From assembly GCA_005240145.1 (NCBI GenBank), contig SBAS01000019.1, positions 1-64,000 on the forward strand: a stretch of DNA of 64,000 nt, read 5' to 3'. The translations under genes were made by a program, and so were the position numbers. Of the stretch, positions 30,822 through 40,327 are shown in pieces. Within the stretch, counting starts at the first letter, position 1. Each line of letters starts with the position of its first letter. Under the pieces are notes generated by a model. The model had not been told where the DNA came from. It did not search any database and saw only the letters and a list, made by a program, of their open reading frames with translations. Source of the stretch: Nitrosomonadales bacterium. GTDB taxonomy: Bacteria; Pseudomonadota; Gammaproteobacteria; Burkholderiales; SG8-39.

Positions 30822-31361
30822 TGCGTAGTTTTCCGGCGGCGGCGACGGCGCACCACGCGCTTTGCGCCGTATTTCGGGCTGGTATTCGCGATCGGGATGA
30901 GCCTGCGCACGGTGCAGATCATCCCGGAGTTTCTCTACGACGCGCCGGAACAGATGGCGGACCTGTTCAAGCGCATGTGGCCGGTTGCGTGGTCGTATTA
31001 CCCCAGGGGCGTGCACGACGCGCTGATAGAGACGCTGCACATCGCGACGCTCGGCACGATACTCGCGATCATCATGGCATTGCCGTTGGGGCTGCTCGCG
31101 GCCAACAACATCACGCCGAACGCCTGGCTCAACTATTTCGCCAGGCTGATGCTCGAGTCCTCGCGCTCGGTGAACTCGCTGGTGTGGGCGCTGCTGTTCG
31201 TCGCGATATTCGGCCCCGGCGCGCTCGCCGGCACCATGGCGATAGATACCGCCATGAATCTCTTCCAGTGCGAGCGCGTAGCACTGATGCTGGTCGCGAT
31301 CTTCGCGATCGTGCTCGTCGCCGAGATCGCCGTCACTTACATCCGCAAGAAAATCATCTGA
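30822..31361 (+). pseudogene. phosphonate ABC transporter permease PhnE remnant with internal in-frame deletion and no clear start codon
   Basis: [11 protein letters not shown]...YDAPEQMADLFKRMWPVAWSYYPRGVHDALIETLHIATLGTILAI...SSRSVNSLVWALLFVAIFGPGALAGTMA joined directly to IDTAMNLFQCERVALMLVAIFAIVLVAEIAVTYIRKKII. Confidence 0.7.
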
Positions 31362-31546
31362 CCCGCGCCGTTGACGTCAGGCCTGTTTTGTCTTCAATCT
31401 AAGATGTGTTGCTACGCGAGCGGAATCGCCCATTGCGCGCGAATTGCACCGATCACCCGATATTGGTCACAATCCCTGTTTTTCGCTCTGGCCTGGACAG
31501 GTCCGGACAAACCGGTTGAAATCCAGCCAGCATGGGGGGATGCGCT

Positions 31547-31654
31547 ATGACAATCCAGCGGCTGGATACGAACGCGAGGCTCTCGCAAGCCACGGTTGCC
31601 AACGGCTTCGACTTCACCGCCGGCGTGGAGATCGCGATGACCACGACGGTTTGA
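31547..31654 (+). pseudogene. N-terminal remnant of a RidA (YjgF)-like protein
   Basis: MTIQRLDTNARLSQATVANGFDFTAGVEIAMTTTV*; the first ~28 residues match the RidA N-terminal pattern and then the frame stops. Confidence 0.5.
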
Positions 31655-32511
31655 ACGCGGTGACCTGGCCGAATGGCGCACGCTTGGCGTTGTCGCTTGT
31701 CGTCAACGTCGAGGAGGGATCGGAGCTTTCCATCGCGCATGGCGATCGCGGGCCGGAGCCGGTGGACGAGTTGGGAGTGACAATAAAGAAGGCACTGCGA
31801 AATTACGGTAACGAAAGTAATTACGCATACGGCATCAAGGCCGGCGCGCCGCGCGTGATGAAGCTGCTGGAGGAGCGGGGCCTGGCCGCGACATTCACCG
31901 CGGCGGCGGTGAGCCTGGAACGCGCGCCGGAGCTGGCCCGGCGCATCGTCGGCGGCGGGCATGAGGTGTGCGCGCATGGCTGGCGCTGGGTGCACCAGTT
32001 CCACATGGACGAGGCGGCGGAACGCGACTTCATCCGCAAAGCCGTGGCATCCATCAGCCAGACCACCGGCGAACGCCCGCATGGCTGGCTTTCCCGCTAC
32101 CTGCTAACCGACAACACCCGCCGGCTGCTGGTGGAGGAAGGCTTCACCTATCACATGGACGACTATTCCGATGACGTGCCCTTCTGGGATACGGTTGATG
32201 GCAAGCCGATTCTCATCCTGCCCTATGCCCTCGACAGCAACGACATGAAGTTGTGGACCGCGCCCAGCTACACGCCGGCGGATTGGCTGCAATACGCGAC
32301 CGACAGCTTCGACTGTTTGTTGCGCGAGGGGGCGCGAGCACCGCGGATGATGTCGCTGGGTGTGCATCTACGCATCATTGGCCGACCGGGGCGTATTGGT
32401 TATTACGAGAAGTTCCTGGACCACGTCGCACGCCACGACGATGTGTGGGTCACCACGCGGCTGCGAATCGCCCGGCACTGGGAAGCGACCCATCCCTGGC
32501 CCGGGCCGTGA
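31651..32511 (+). CDS. polysaccharide deacetylase / PuuE-like (allantoinase-type) hydrolase
   Basis: LALSLVVNVEEGSE...AYGIKAGAPRVMKLLEERGLAATFTAAA...GHEVCAHGWRWVHQFHM...GWLSRYLLTDNTRRLL; TTG start 31651. Confidence 0.82.
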   Translation: MNAVTWPNGARLALSLVVNVEEGSELSIAHGDRGPEPVDELGVTIKKALRNYGNESNYAYGIKAGAPRVMKLLEERGLAATFTAAAVSLERAPELARRIVGGGHEVCAHGWRWVHQFHMDEAAERDFIRKAVASISQTTGERPHGWLSRYLLTDNTRRLLVEEGFTYHMDDYSDDVPFWDTVDGKPILILPYALDSNDMKLWTAPSYTPADWLQYATDSFDCLLREGARAPRMMSLGVHLRIIGRPGRIGYYEKFLDHVARHDDVWVTTRLRIARHWEATHPWPGP

Positions 32512-32520
32512 GGAGTGACG

Positions 32521-33885
32521 ATGAGCGACCCGATCCGCCTGTTTGCCGAACATTGCAGCCGCACGCGGTTTGAGGATTTGCCGGAGGCGGCCGTACGTGC
32601 CGCCCGCATCTTCATCCTGGATACGCTGGGCGTCGGTCTGGCCGGCACCAACGGGCCGTGCGTGACGGAGCTGATCGACTCATCGGCAGCGACGTTGGGC
32701 GACGGGAGGGCGCGCTGTTGGGGACATGAGCGCAGGCTGTCCGCGGCAGGTGCGGCGATGGTGAACGGCTACCAGATCCACAATTCCGAATTCGACTGCG
32801 TGCATGAGGCCGCCGTGCTGCACCCCGTGACCGTGTGCCTGGCCGCCGTCATGGCGCATGCCGACAGGGTGGGCGGTGTAAGCGGGCGCGAGCTGGTACG
32901 CGCCGTGGTGCTGGGCGTGGATGTGGCCTGCCACCTGGGCGTGGCAAGCACCACGGGGCTGCGCTTCTTCCGCCCGGCGACGGGGGGGATTTTTGCTGCC
33001 GCCGCGGCGTTGGGCAGCGTGTTGGGCTTTGACGCGGACCGCCAGGCTTCGCTGTTCGGCCACGTGTATGGCCAGTTGTGCGGCACGATGCAGCCGCATA
33101 CCGAGGGTTCCCCGTTGCTGGGCTTGCAGATCGGCTTCAACGCGCGCAACGCGCTGATCGCCGCCGATCTGGCGGCGCGCGGTCTACCCAGTATCGAGAA
33201 CGTGCTGCAAGGTCCGTTCGGCTATTTCGGCATGATCGAGGGCGCGGGCGATATCGCGCGCGTGCGCGGTGATATCGGCCGGGTCTGGCGCATCACCGAA
33301 GTGGCGCACAAGCCCTTCCCCAGCGGGCGCGCGACGCATGGCATGCTGGACGGGTTCATGGAGTTGCAGGCCGAACATGGGTTCAAGGCCATGGACGTCG
33401 CCAGCGCGGAGGCGCGGATACCGAAGCTCACGCATCATCTGGTCGGACGGCCGGTGAAGGACGACATGGCGGTGAACTATGCGCGGCTGTGCGGACCCTA
33501 TGTTTGCGCGTGTGCGCTGCTGCGCGGGGCGGTGGGGATCGACGATTTCAGTGACGCGCGCCGGCATGATCCGCAGACACTGGACCTGGGGCGGCGCATC
33601 GTGGCCGTGGTGGACGACAACCCCGACCCGAATGCATTGACCCCCGTGACGGTGAGCGTGCGGCTGAAGAACGGCAGGGAACTGCACCGCACGATCGCGA
33701 CGGTATACGGCAACCCCGCGAAGCCGATGAGCCGGGAGGCGCATTTGGAAAAATTCCGGCGCAACTTTGCGTCCTGCCGCGCACCGCTGCCAGCGGCGAA
33801 CGCCGAGCGGCTGATCGAAATGCTCGACCGGATCGAGCAGGTGGATGACATCCGCCGCATCGGCGATCTGCTGGTCCCCGCCTAA
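32521..33885 (+). CDS. MmgE/PrpD family protein
   Basis: ILDTLGVGLAG, NGYQIHNSEFDCVHEAAVLHPVTVCLAAV, THGMLDGFMELQ; ATG at 32521. Confidence 0.9.
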   Translation: MSDPIRLFAEHCSRTRFEDLPEAAVRAARIFILDTLGVGLAGTNGPCVTELIDSSAATLGDGRARCWGHERRLSAAGAAMVNGYQIHNSEFDCVHEAAVLHPVTVCLAAVMAHADRVGGVSGRELVRAVVLGVDVACHLGVASTTGLRFFRPATGGIFAAAAALGSVLGFDADRQASLFGHVYGQLCGTMQPHTEGSPLLGLQIGFNARNALIAADLAARGLPSIENVLQGPFGYFGMIEGAGDIARVRGDIGRVWRITEVAHKPFPSGRATHGMLDGFMELQAEHGFKAMDVASAEARIPKLTHHLVGRPVKDDMAVNYARLCGPYVCACALLRGAVGIDDFSDARRHDPQTLDLGRRIVAVVDDNPDPNALTPVTVSVRLKNGRELHRTIATVYGNPAKPMSREAHLEKFRRNFASCRAPLPAANAERLIEMLDRIEQVDDIRRIGDLLVPA

Positions 33886-33898
33886 GAGGACCGGACCC

Positions 33899-35281
33899 AT
33901 GGTGACGTACTTCCAGGAAGCGGATCCGGCGCGCATCCTGGACGAGTACCCGATCGGCGATGCCTTCATGCACGGACCCGCGCGGTTGGATGCGGTGGCG
34001 CTGCGCGCAGTGCAGGACCGTCGCTTCGCCGCGCTGATGCGGCGTGGCTGGGAGATCCCGTTCTACCGGCGGCTATGGCGCGGCGCGGGGATAGAGCCGG
34101 GTGACATCAGGCGTGTCGATGACCTGGCGAAACTCCCCTGTTTTTCCAAGACCGACCTGATGGCGAGTGTGGAGGCGTATCCACCGTTCGGCGATTTTCA
34201 TGGCATGGACGGGGCAGAAGGGCGGCGTAGCGTGGTGCTGCACACCACGAGCGGCACCACGGGCTCGCCGCAGCCGCTGTTCTTCGGCGCCTGGGACCGG
34301 GAAGTGCAGAACGCGCTGCTGGCGCGGGCCTATCTGTTACAAGGGATGACAGCGCGGGACGTGGTGCATTCCACCTACGGCTTCGGCATGGTCAATGGCG
34401 GGCACTACATTCGCGAAGCGGTGACGCATTTCGTCGGGGCCTTGTGCCTGCCAGCGGGAACAGGCCTGGAGACGCGGTCCGAACAGCAGGTGGCATTGAT
34501 GCTGCGTTTCGGCGCCACGGCGATGGTGGGCTTCGCGGACTATATTCTGAAGCTGGCAGCCATAGCGCGCGAGGCAGGACTGGAACCGGGACGCGACATT
34601 CCGATCCGGATGATCTCCGGCCATCTTGGCGCTGCTGGGCATGCCGCAATGGCGCAAGCCTGGCCGGGGTCAGCGGTGTACGACTGGTACGGTGTCGGCG
34701 ATACCGGGGTCATCGCCGCTGAGGGGCCGGACCATGACGGGTTGTATGTCTGGGAAGACGCGCATCTGGTGGAAATCCTGGACCCCGAGCGGCTGGTTCC
34801 CGTGGCGATGGGGGAGCGCGGCAATATCTGCGTGACCGTGTTGTTCAAGAACACGATCTATCCGGTGATTCGGTTTAATACCAACGATGTGTCATCGATA
34901 CTTCCGGGACACGGCGGCATCGGCATCGGGTTTCGCCGACTCGCCGGTTTCCAGGGCCGCAGCGACAACATGGTGAAGCTGCGCGGCATCAGTGTGTATC
35001 CCACAGGCATCGGCGTGATTCTGAACGAGGTCGATGGCCTGAATGGCGAGTATGTCTGCCAGCTGGTGAACCGGGATGGGCGGGAAGAGCTGATCGTGAC
35101 AGCGGAAACCGGTGCGTCCGCCACAGGTGACATGGTGGCGTTGCAACGGCGTGTGCGTGATCTGTTGCGCCAGCGGCTCGGTGTGGCGGTATTCGTGGAA
35201 CTGACACAGCCGGGCGGTACCGCGACACTCAGCCAGATCGATTCCCGGCAGAAGCCGATCCGATTGATCGACGAGCGATGA
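33899..35281 (+). CDS. phenylacetate-CoA ligase-like adenylate-forming enzyme
   Basis: HTTSGTTGSPQPLFFG, YDWYGVGDTGVIAAEG, YPVIRFNTNDVSSI, GRSDNMVKLRGISVYPTGI. Confidence 0.88.
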   Translation: MVTYFQEADPARILDEYPIGDAFMHGPARLDAVALRAVQDRRFAALMRRGWEIPFYRRLWRGAGIEPGDIRRVDDLAKLPCFSKTDLMASVEAYPPFGDFHGMDGAEGRRSVVLHTTSGTTGSPQPLFFGAWDREVQNALLARAYLLQGMTARDVVHSTYGFGMVNGGHYIREAVTHFVGALCLPAGTGLETRSEQQVALMLRFGATAMVGFADYILKLAAIAREAGLEPGRDIPIRMISGHLGAAGHAAMAQAWPGSAVYDWYGVGDTGVIAAEGPDHDGLYVWEDAHLVEILDPERLVPVAMGERGNICVTVLFKNTIYPVIRFNTNDVSSILPGHGGIGIGFRRLAGFQGRSDNMVKLRGISVYPTGIGVILNEVDGLNGEYVCQLVNRDGREELIVTAETGASATGDMVALQRRVRDLLRQRLGVAVFVELTQPGGTATLSQIDSRQKPIRLIDER

Positions 35282-35570
35282 GCGGCGTAAACGATTGGGC
35301 AGTTACAGCTGGCGCGGCCATTGCCACGGGGTGTTCCAGATCCCGGTGGCTGCCTGAATTACGAATTCGCCACCCACAGGTTTGCGTCGCATGCGCACGG
35401 CCTTGCATGCGTCGAGCAACGCATTCCCCCCGCTGCAGGGGCTACCGCAAACGCAACAGTTACTGTGCGGTCTTGTAACAGGACGTAAGTACGCGAGCTG
35501 CGATGGGCGATGAAGCGATGCGCGTGCGCGAGGCGGCGGATGCTGCAGAGGAGCGGACGTGAACCGTGGC

Positions 35571-35590
35571 AGGATGTGGTAGGATGTGTA
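35571..35590. promoter_or_regulatory. candidate antitoxin operator: 10-bp tandem direct repeat
   Basis: aggatgtggt/aggatgtgta, 25 bp upstream of the RHH antitoxin ATG at 35616. Confidence 0.45.
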
Positions 35591-35615
35591 CATTAACGCA
35601 CGAGGAGTTCCGTCG

Positions 35616-35858
35616 ATGTCCACGACCATGACAATCCGCCTAGAAGATGCAGTCAGGGACCGCCTTGACCAGCTTGCCGAGGCGACCCAGCGCAGCAAGT
35701 CGTTCCTGGCCGCAGAAGCGATCCGCGCCTTCGTCGAAACCGACGAGTGGCAGATCGGCGAAATCCGCGCTGCGTTGCACGAGGCCGATGCCGGAGACTT
35801 TGCCAGTGACAAAGACGTTGCGGCGCTGTCCAGGAAATGGAAGGTGAGTGCGCGCTAA
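35616..35858 (+). CDS. CopG/RHH-family antitoxin
   Basis: MSTTMTIRLEDAVRDRLDQLAEATQRSKSFLAAEAIRAFVETDEWQ. Confidence 0.88.
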   Translation: MSTTMTIRLEDAVRDRLDQLAEATQRSKSFLAAEAIRAFVETDEWQIGEIRAALHEADAGDFASDKDVAALSRKWKVSAR

Positions 35859-36153
35859 CGCACGAGTGCGTTCCGTTAAGTGGTTGCGCAAGGCCTTGCG
35901 CAATCTTGACGAGGAAGCCAGCTACATTGCGAGCGACGATGTGACGGCTGCGCGCCTGGTGGTGGAGCGGGTGGTCGGTGCGATGGCAATGCTTGCAGAT
36001 CAACCCGGACTTGGGCGTCCTGGCCGTGTGCCCGGCACACGCGAACTGATTGTAAAGATGACGCGTTATATCGTGCCGTACCGTGTGCGGGGCGAGACGG
36101 TCGAACTCCTGCGGGTGTTCCACACCTCGAGACGTCTGCCTGAGAAGTGGTAG
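35848..36153 (+). CDS. RelE/ParE family toxin
   Basis: VKWLRKALRNLDEEASYIASDDVTAARLVVERVVGAMAMLADQPGLGRPGRVPGTRELIVKMTRYIVPYRVRGETVELLRVFHTSRRLP. Confidence 0.9.
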   Translation: MRANARVRSVKWLRKALRNLDEEASYIASDDVTAARLVVERVVGAMAMLADQPGLGRPGRVPGTRELIVKMTRYIVPYRVRGETVELLRVFHTSRRLPEKW

Positions 36154-36197
36154 AAAAAGCTAGCCGCCGCCCCCCCGGCAAGGGTGGGGGCGGCGGC
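36152..36197 (-). terminator. rho-independent terminator of ftsZ / dcw cluster
   Basis: Perfect 12-bp inverted repeat gccgccgccccc (36163-36174) / gggggcggcggc (36186-36197), 11-nt loop, followed on the minus strand by TAGCTTTTTCT. Confidence 0.85.
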
Positions 36198-36214
36198 CCG
36201 TTCGCGAGCGCTTG

Positions 36215-37387
36215 CTAGTCCGCCTGCTTTCTCAGGAAAGCCGGGATGTCGTACTTCTCCACGCCGCTATTGGCGAGCGCCTCGACCTGCGCGGCGCGAT
36301 CGCGCTTGCGGAACACCGCGGGTGTATCCGCCATCGCGTTGTAGTCCGGCGCCGTACCGGGCATGGTCATCGCCTGGTTATCGGTCCCGGTCTTCTGCGT
36401 CACGACCAGCTGCGGCTTGGACTGGCGCACGCCCATCGGCTGGCCAAGGCCGGTAGCGATCACGGTCACGCGCAGCTCTTCGCCGAGCGTGTCGTCGTAG
36501 ACGCCGCCGTGGATGATGGTTGCATCCTCGGCCGCAAAGGCGCGGATGGTGTTCATCACTTCCTTGGTTTCGCGCAGCTTGAGGCTGTGGCGCGAAGCCG
36601 TGATGTTAACCAGCACGCCGCGCGCGCCGGCGAGGTTCACGCCTTCGAGCAACGGGCAGGCGATGGCCTGTTCCGCCGCGACCCGCGCCCGGTCGACGCC
36701 ACTCACCGCGGCGGAGCCCATCATCGCCATGCCCTGTTCGGACATCACGGTGCGCACGTCCTGGAAGTCGACGTTGACGACACCGTCGCGGTGGATGATG
36801 TCGACGATCCCGCCGACCGCGCCGCACAGTACGTTGTCCGCGGCAACGAAAGCCTCGACCTGGGTCACATCGTCGCCGAGCACCTCTTCGAGCTTGTCGT
36901 TGAGGATCACGATCAGCGAGTCGACATGCGGCGCGATTTCCTCGATGCCGGCTTCGGCGATCTTCATGCGCTTGGAGCCTTCCCAGGTGAACGGCTTGGT
37001 GACCACCGCCACCGTGAGGATGCCCAGCGAACGGGCGACCTCGGCGATGACCGGACCCGCGCCCGTACCGGTGCCGCCGCCCATGCCGGCGGTGACGAAC
37101 ACCATGTGCGAGCCCGCGATGGCCTCTTCGAGGCGCTCGCGGTCCGCGATCGCCGCGGAGCGCGCCTCCTCGGGTTTGGCCCCCGCGCCCAGCCCGCTGG
37201 TGCCGAGCTGGATCTGGTGGCGCGCCTTGTTCCTGCCGAGCACCTGCGCATCGGTGTTCACCGCAATGAACTCCACGTTCTCCACACCCTGCTCGATCAT
37301 GTGGTCGATCGCGTTGCCGCCGGCACCGCCGACGCCGATGACTTTGATCACCGGTCCTACTGAGCCTTCATTCACGATTTCGAACAT
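36215..37387 (-). CDS. ftsZ: cell division protein FtsZ
   Basis: IKVIGVGGAGGNAIDHM, GMGGGTGTGAGPVIAEVA, C-terminal YDIPAFLRKQAD. Confidence 0.99.
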   Translation of the reverse strand: MFEIVNEGSVGPVIKVIGVGGAGGNAIDHMIEQGVENVEFIAVNTDAQVLGRNKARHQIQLGTSGLGAGAKPEEARSAAIADRERLEEAIAGSHMVFVTAGMGGGTGTGAGPVIAEVARSLGILTVAVVTKPFTWEGSKRMKIAEAGIEEIAPHVDSLIVILNDKLEEVLGDDVTQVEAFVAADNVLCGAVGGIVDIIHRDGVVNVDFQDVRTVMSEQGMAMMGSAAVSGVDRARVAAEQAIACPLLEGVNLAGARGVLVNITASRHSLKLRETKEVMNTIRAFAAEDATIIHGGVYDDTLGEELRVTVIATGLGQPMGVRQSKPQLVVTQKTGTDNQAMTMPGTAPDYNAMADTPAVFRKRDRAAQVEALANSGVEKYDIPAFLRKQAD

Positions 37388-37415
37388 TTTTTTCTCCTTG
37401 CCGGTTGGACCAACA

Positions 37416-38645
37416 TCAAAAATTCCTCTGAAACCACTCGTGCATGCGGCCGAACACCGCGCGCACCGAACCGTTTTGCTTCGCCACGCGTCCCTGCTGC
37501 AGCTGGGAGGCGCCTTCGAACAGCAGGCCCATCGCCGTGGCGTAGCGCGGACTGCGCACCACTTCGGCAAGGCTGCCCTGGTACTTCGGCAGGCCGATGC
37601 GCACGGGCATGTGGAAGATCTCTTCGCCCAGCTCGACCATCCCTTGCATCATCGAGCTGCCGCCCGTGAGCACGACCCCGGAGGACAGCAGCTCCTCGTA
37701 GCCCGATTCGCGCAGCACCTGCTGCACGAGAGAAAACAGCTCCTCGGCGCGCGGTTCGATCACTTCGGCGAGCGTCTGGCGCGACATGACGCGCGGCGCG
37801 CGCTCGCCGATGCCGGGCACCTCGATCATTTCGTTCGGGTCGGCGAGCTGGCGCAGCGCCACGCCGTGGCGCATCTTGATCGCCTCGGCCTCCGCGGTCG
37901 GCGTGCGCAGCGCCATGGCAATGTCGTTGGTGATCTGGTCGCCCGCGATCGGGATCACCGCGGTGTGGCGGATCGCGCCGTGCGTGAAGATCGCGAGGTC
38001 GGTCGTGCCGCCGCCGATGTCCACCAGGCAGACGCCGAGATCGCGTTCGTCCTGCGACAGCACCGCGCCGGCGGAAGCGAGCGGCTGCAGGATCAGGTCG
38101 TTCACGTCCAGGCCGCAGCGGCGCACGCACTTGACGATGTTCTGCGCCGCCGACACCGCGCCGGTGACGATGTGCACCTTCACTTCCAGGCGCACGCCCG
38201 ACATGCCCACCGGTTCGCGCACGTCCTCCTGCCCGTCGATGATGAATTCCTGACGCAGCACGTGCAGGATCTGCTGGTCGGTGGGGATGTTCACCGCCTT
38301 CGCCGTCTCGAGCGCGCGCTCGACGTCGATCGCGCTCACTTCGCGGTCCTTCACCGCCACCATGCCGGTGGAATTGAAACTGCGGATGTGGCTGCCGGCG
38401 ATGCCGGTGAAGGCCGAGGCGATCTTGCAGTCGGCCATGAGCTCGGCTTCCTCCAGGGCGCGCTGGATGCCCGCGACGGTGGCTTCGATGTTCACCACCA
38501 CGCCCTTCTTGAGCCCCTTGGATTCATGGTTGCCCATGCCGAGCACCTGCAGCACGCCGTCGGGCCCGAGCTCGGCCACCAGCGCCACCACCTTGGAGGT
38601 GCCGATGTCCAGGCCGACGACGAGGTTGCGGCTTTCTTTCGCCAT
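37416..38645 (-). CDS. ftsA: cell division protein FtsA
   Basis: LVVGLDIGTSKVVALV, VDIGGGTTDLAIF, VLTGGSSMMQGM, C-terminal MHEWFQRNF. Confidence 0.98.
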   Translation of the reverse strand: MAKESRNLVVGLDIGTSKVVALVAELGPDGVLQVLGMGNHESKGLKKGVVVNIEATVAGIQRALEEAELMADCKIASAFTGIAGSHIRSFNSTGMVAVKDREVSAIDVERALETAKAVNIPTDQQILHVLRQEFIIDGQEDVREPVGMSGVRLEVKVHIVTGAVSAAQNIVKCVRRCGLDVNDLILQPLASAGAVLSQDERDLGVCLVDIGGGTTDLAIFTHGAIRHTAVIPIAGDQITNDIAMALRTPTAEAEAIKMRHGVALRQLADPNEMIEVPGIGERAPRVMSRQTLAEVIEPRAEELFSLVQQVLRESGYEELLSSGVVLTGGSSMMQGMVELGEEIFHMPVRIGLPKYQGSLAEVVRSPRYATAMGLLFEGASQLQQGRVAKQNGSVRAVFGRMHEWFQRNF

Positions 38646-38649
38646 CGCC

Positions 38650-39414
38650 TCAGCCCCTCCACCCGGCGACGCGCAAGGCGAAGCCATTCGGATAGCGCAG
38701 GTCCACGAAGCGGTGCCCGGCGCCGCCGCGCGGCAGGCGTCCGACCGATTCTGGATAGGCGGTGACGAAGCGCGCGAGGCGCTGCTCGACCGGCTCGGCG
38801 CCGTCGCGGCCGAGTTCCAGGTTCAGGCCGCGGTGCTCGCCCCCCGCCAGGCGCAGCTGCCAGGCGTGGCGCGGCGTGAGGACCACGCGCTCGGGGCTCG
38901 CGCCCAGCGGCGCGAGCAGCGCGACGAAGCGCCGGTAGCGGCGCGCGACCTCGGCTTCGCTGCCCGCCGGGCCGGCGAACAGCGGCAACTGCGCCGCGGC
39001 GCCCCTCTCCAGCGGCGCCGCAAAGGGCTCGCCGAAGGTGTTCACCAGGCCGCGCTGCTGGAGGTCGTCCGCGACATGGTTCCAGCGCGCGAAGGCGACA
39101 TGCTCTTCGAACGTGACTTCGATGCGGTCCGGCCAGACGCGGCGCAGATCCACGCGCCGCACCCAGGTGACCTGCTCGAGGCGTTCGCGCACCGCGGCGA
39201 GGTCGAGCGCGAAGAAATTGCCGCCGGTGCCATCCACCGCGTTCTCGATCTCGGCCGCCGCGGCGTTGTTCAGCTCGCCCCGCACCACGATTTCCTTCAG
39301 CGGGAACAGCGGCGAGCGCAGCAGCAGCTGCAGGCCGGCGAAGACAAACAGCAGCGCCGCAACGCCGGTGAGGGTATTGGCCGCAAGATTCAAAAGCCGG
39401 GGGTTATCCCACAT
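38650..39414 (-). CDS. ftsQ: cell division protein FtsQ
   Basis: Single N-terminal TM then [14 protein letters not shown] (POTRA) ...[27 protein letters not shown]. Confidence 0.95.
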   Translation of the reverse strand: MWDNPRLLNLAANTLTGVAALLFVFAGLQLLLRSPLFPLKEIVVRGELNNAAAAEIENAVDGTGGNFFALDLAAVRERLEQVTWVRRVDLRRVWPDRIEVTFEEHVAFARWNHVADDLQQRGLVNTFGEPFAAPLERGAAAQLPLFAGPAGSEAEVARRYRRFVALLAPLGASPERVVLTPRHAWQLRLAGGEHRGLNLELGRDGAEPVEQRLARFVTAYPESVGRLPRGGAGHRFVDLRYPNGFALRVAGWRG

Positions 39415-40327
39415 GGGAACCCTCAAGAATCTTCACGCACAGGTCCTCGTAGGAAATTCCCACCGCCTTTGCCGCCATGGGGACCAGGCTGTGGCTCGTC
39501 ATGCCAGGCGCGGTGTTCGCTTCGAGCAGCCAGGGATCGCCCTTGGCGTCGAGCATCAGGTCGACACGTCCCCAGCCCGAACCACCCACCAGCTGGAAAG
39601 CCTTGAGCGAGAGCGCCTTGAGCGCCTCTTCCTTCTGCGCCGGCAGGCCACAGGGACAGTGGTACTGCGTGTCGTCGGTGAAGTACTTGGCCTGGTAGTC
39701 GTAGTTGCCCTGCGGCGCGTCGATGCGGATGAGCGGCAGCGCCGCATCGCCGACGATGCTCGCGGTGTATTCCGGTCCCTCGACGAGCTTCTCGGCCATC
39801 ACGACGCGGTCGTAGTTGACGGCGAGCGCATAGGCTTCGTCGAGCTCGTCCACCGCGCGCACCTTGGTGATGCCGATCGAGGAGCCTTCGTTCACCGGCT
39901 TGACGACGAGCGGCAGGCCGAGCCTAGAGGCAGCGGCGCGCAGATCGCCCTCTGCGCTGAGATACTCGCTGGGCGGCGTCGGCAGTCCGCTCGCCGTCCA
40001 GACGAGTTTCGCGCGCACCTTGTCCATGGCAAGCGCCGAGCCGAGCACGCCGCTGCCGGTATAGGGCACGCCCAGGACTTGCAGCACGCCCTGCACGGTG
40101 CCGTCCTCGCCGCCGCGGCCGTGCAGCGCGATGAAGCAGCGCTCGAAGCCATCCCGCTTGAGCTCGAACAGGTCGCGCTCGGCCGGATCGAAGGCGTGCG
40201 CGTCCACGCCCCTGGATTTGAGCGCCTTCAACACGCCGTTGCCGCTCAGGAGCGAGATCTCGCGCTCGGCGGAATTGCCCCCCATCAGCACGGCGACCCT
40301 GCCCAGGCCCGGGCGCGCGGCGCTCAC
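39404..40327 (-). CDS. ddlB: D-alanine-D-alanine ligase
   Basis: [62 protein letters not shown]. Confidence 0.97.
   Translation of the reverse strand: MSAARPGLGRVAVLMGGNSAEREISLLSGNGVLKALKSRGVDAHAFDPAERDLFELKRDGFERCFIALHGRGGEDGTVQGVLQVLGVPYTGSGVLGSALAMDKVRAKLVWTASGLPTPPSEYLSAEGDLRAAASRLGLPLVVKPVNEGSSIGITKVRAVDELDEAYALAVNYDRVVMAEKLVEGPEYTASIVGDAALPLIRIDAPQGNYDYQAKYFTDDTQYHCPCGLPAQKEEALKALSLKAFQLVGGSGWGRVDLMLDAKGDPWLLEANTAPGMTSHSLVPMAAKAVGISYEDLCVKILEGSHVG

Noticed and set aside
35278-35478. 66-aa ORF after the ligase gene
   Set aside because: No coherent protein signature; likely non-coding spacer or debris between the ligase and the TA pair
36513-38765. 750-aa plus-strand ORF
   Set aside because: Antisense to ftsZ and ftsA; Ser/Thr/Pro/Ala-rich shadow frame with no recognisable domain
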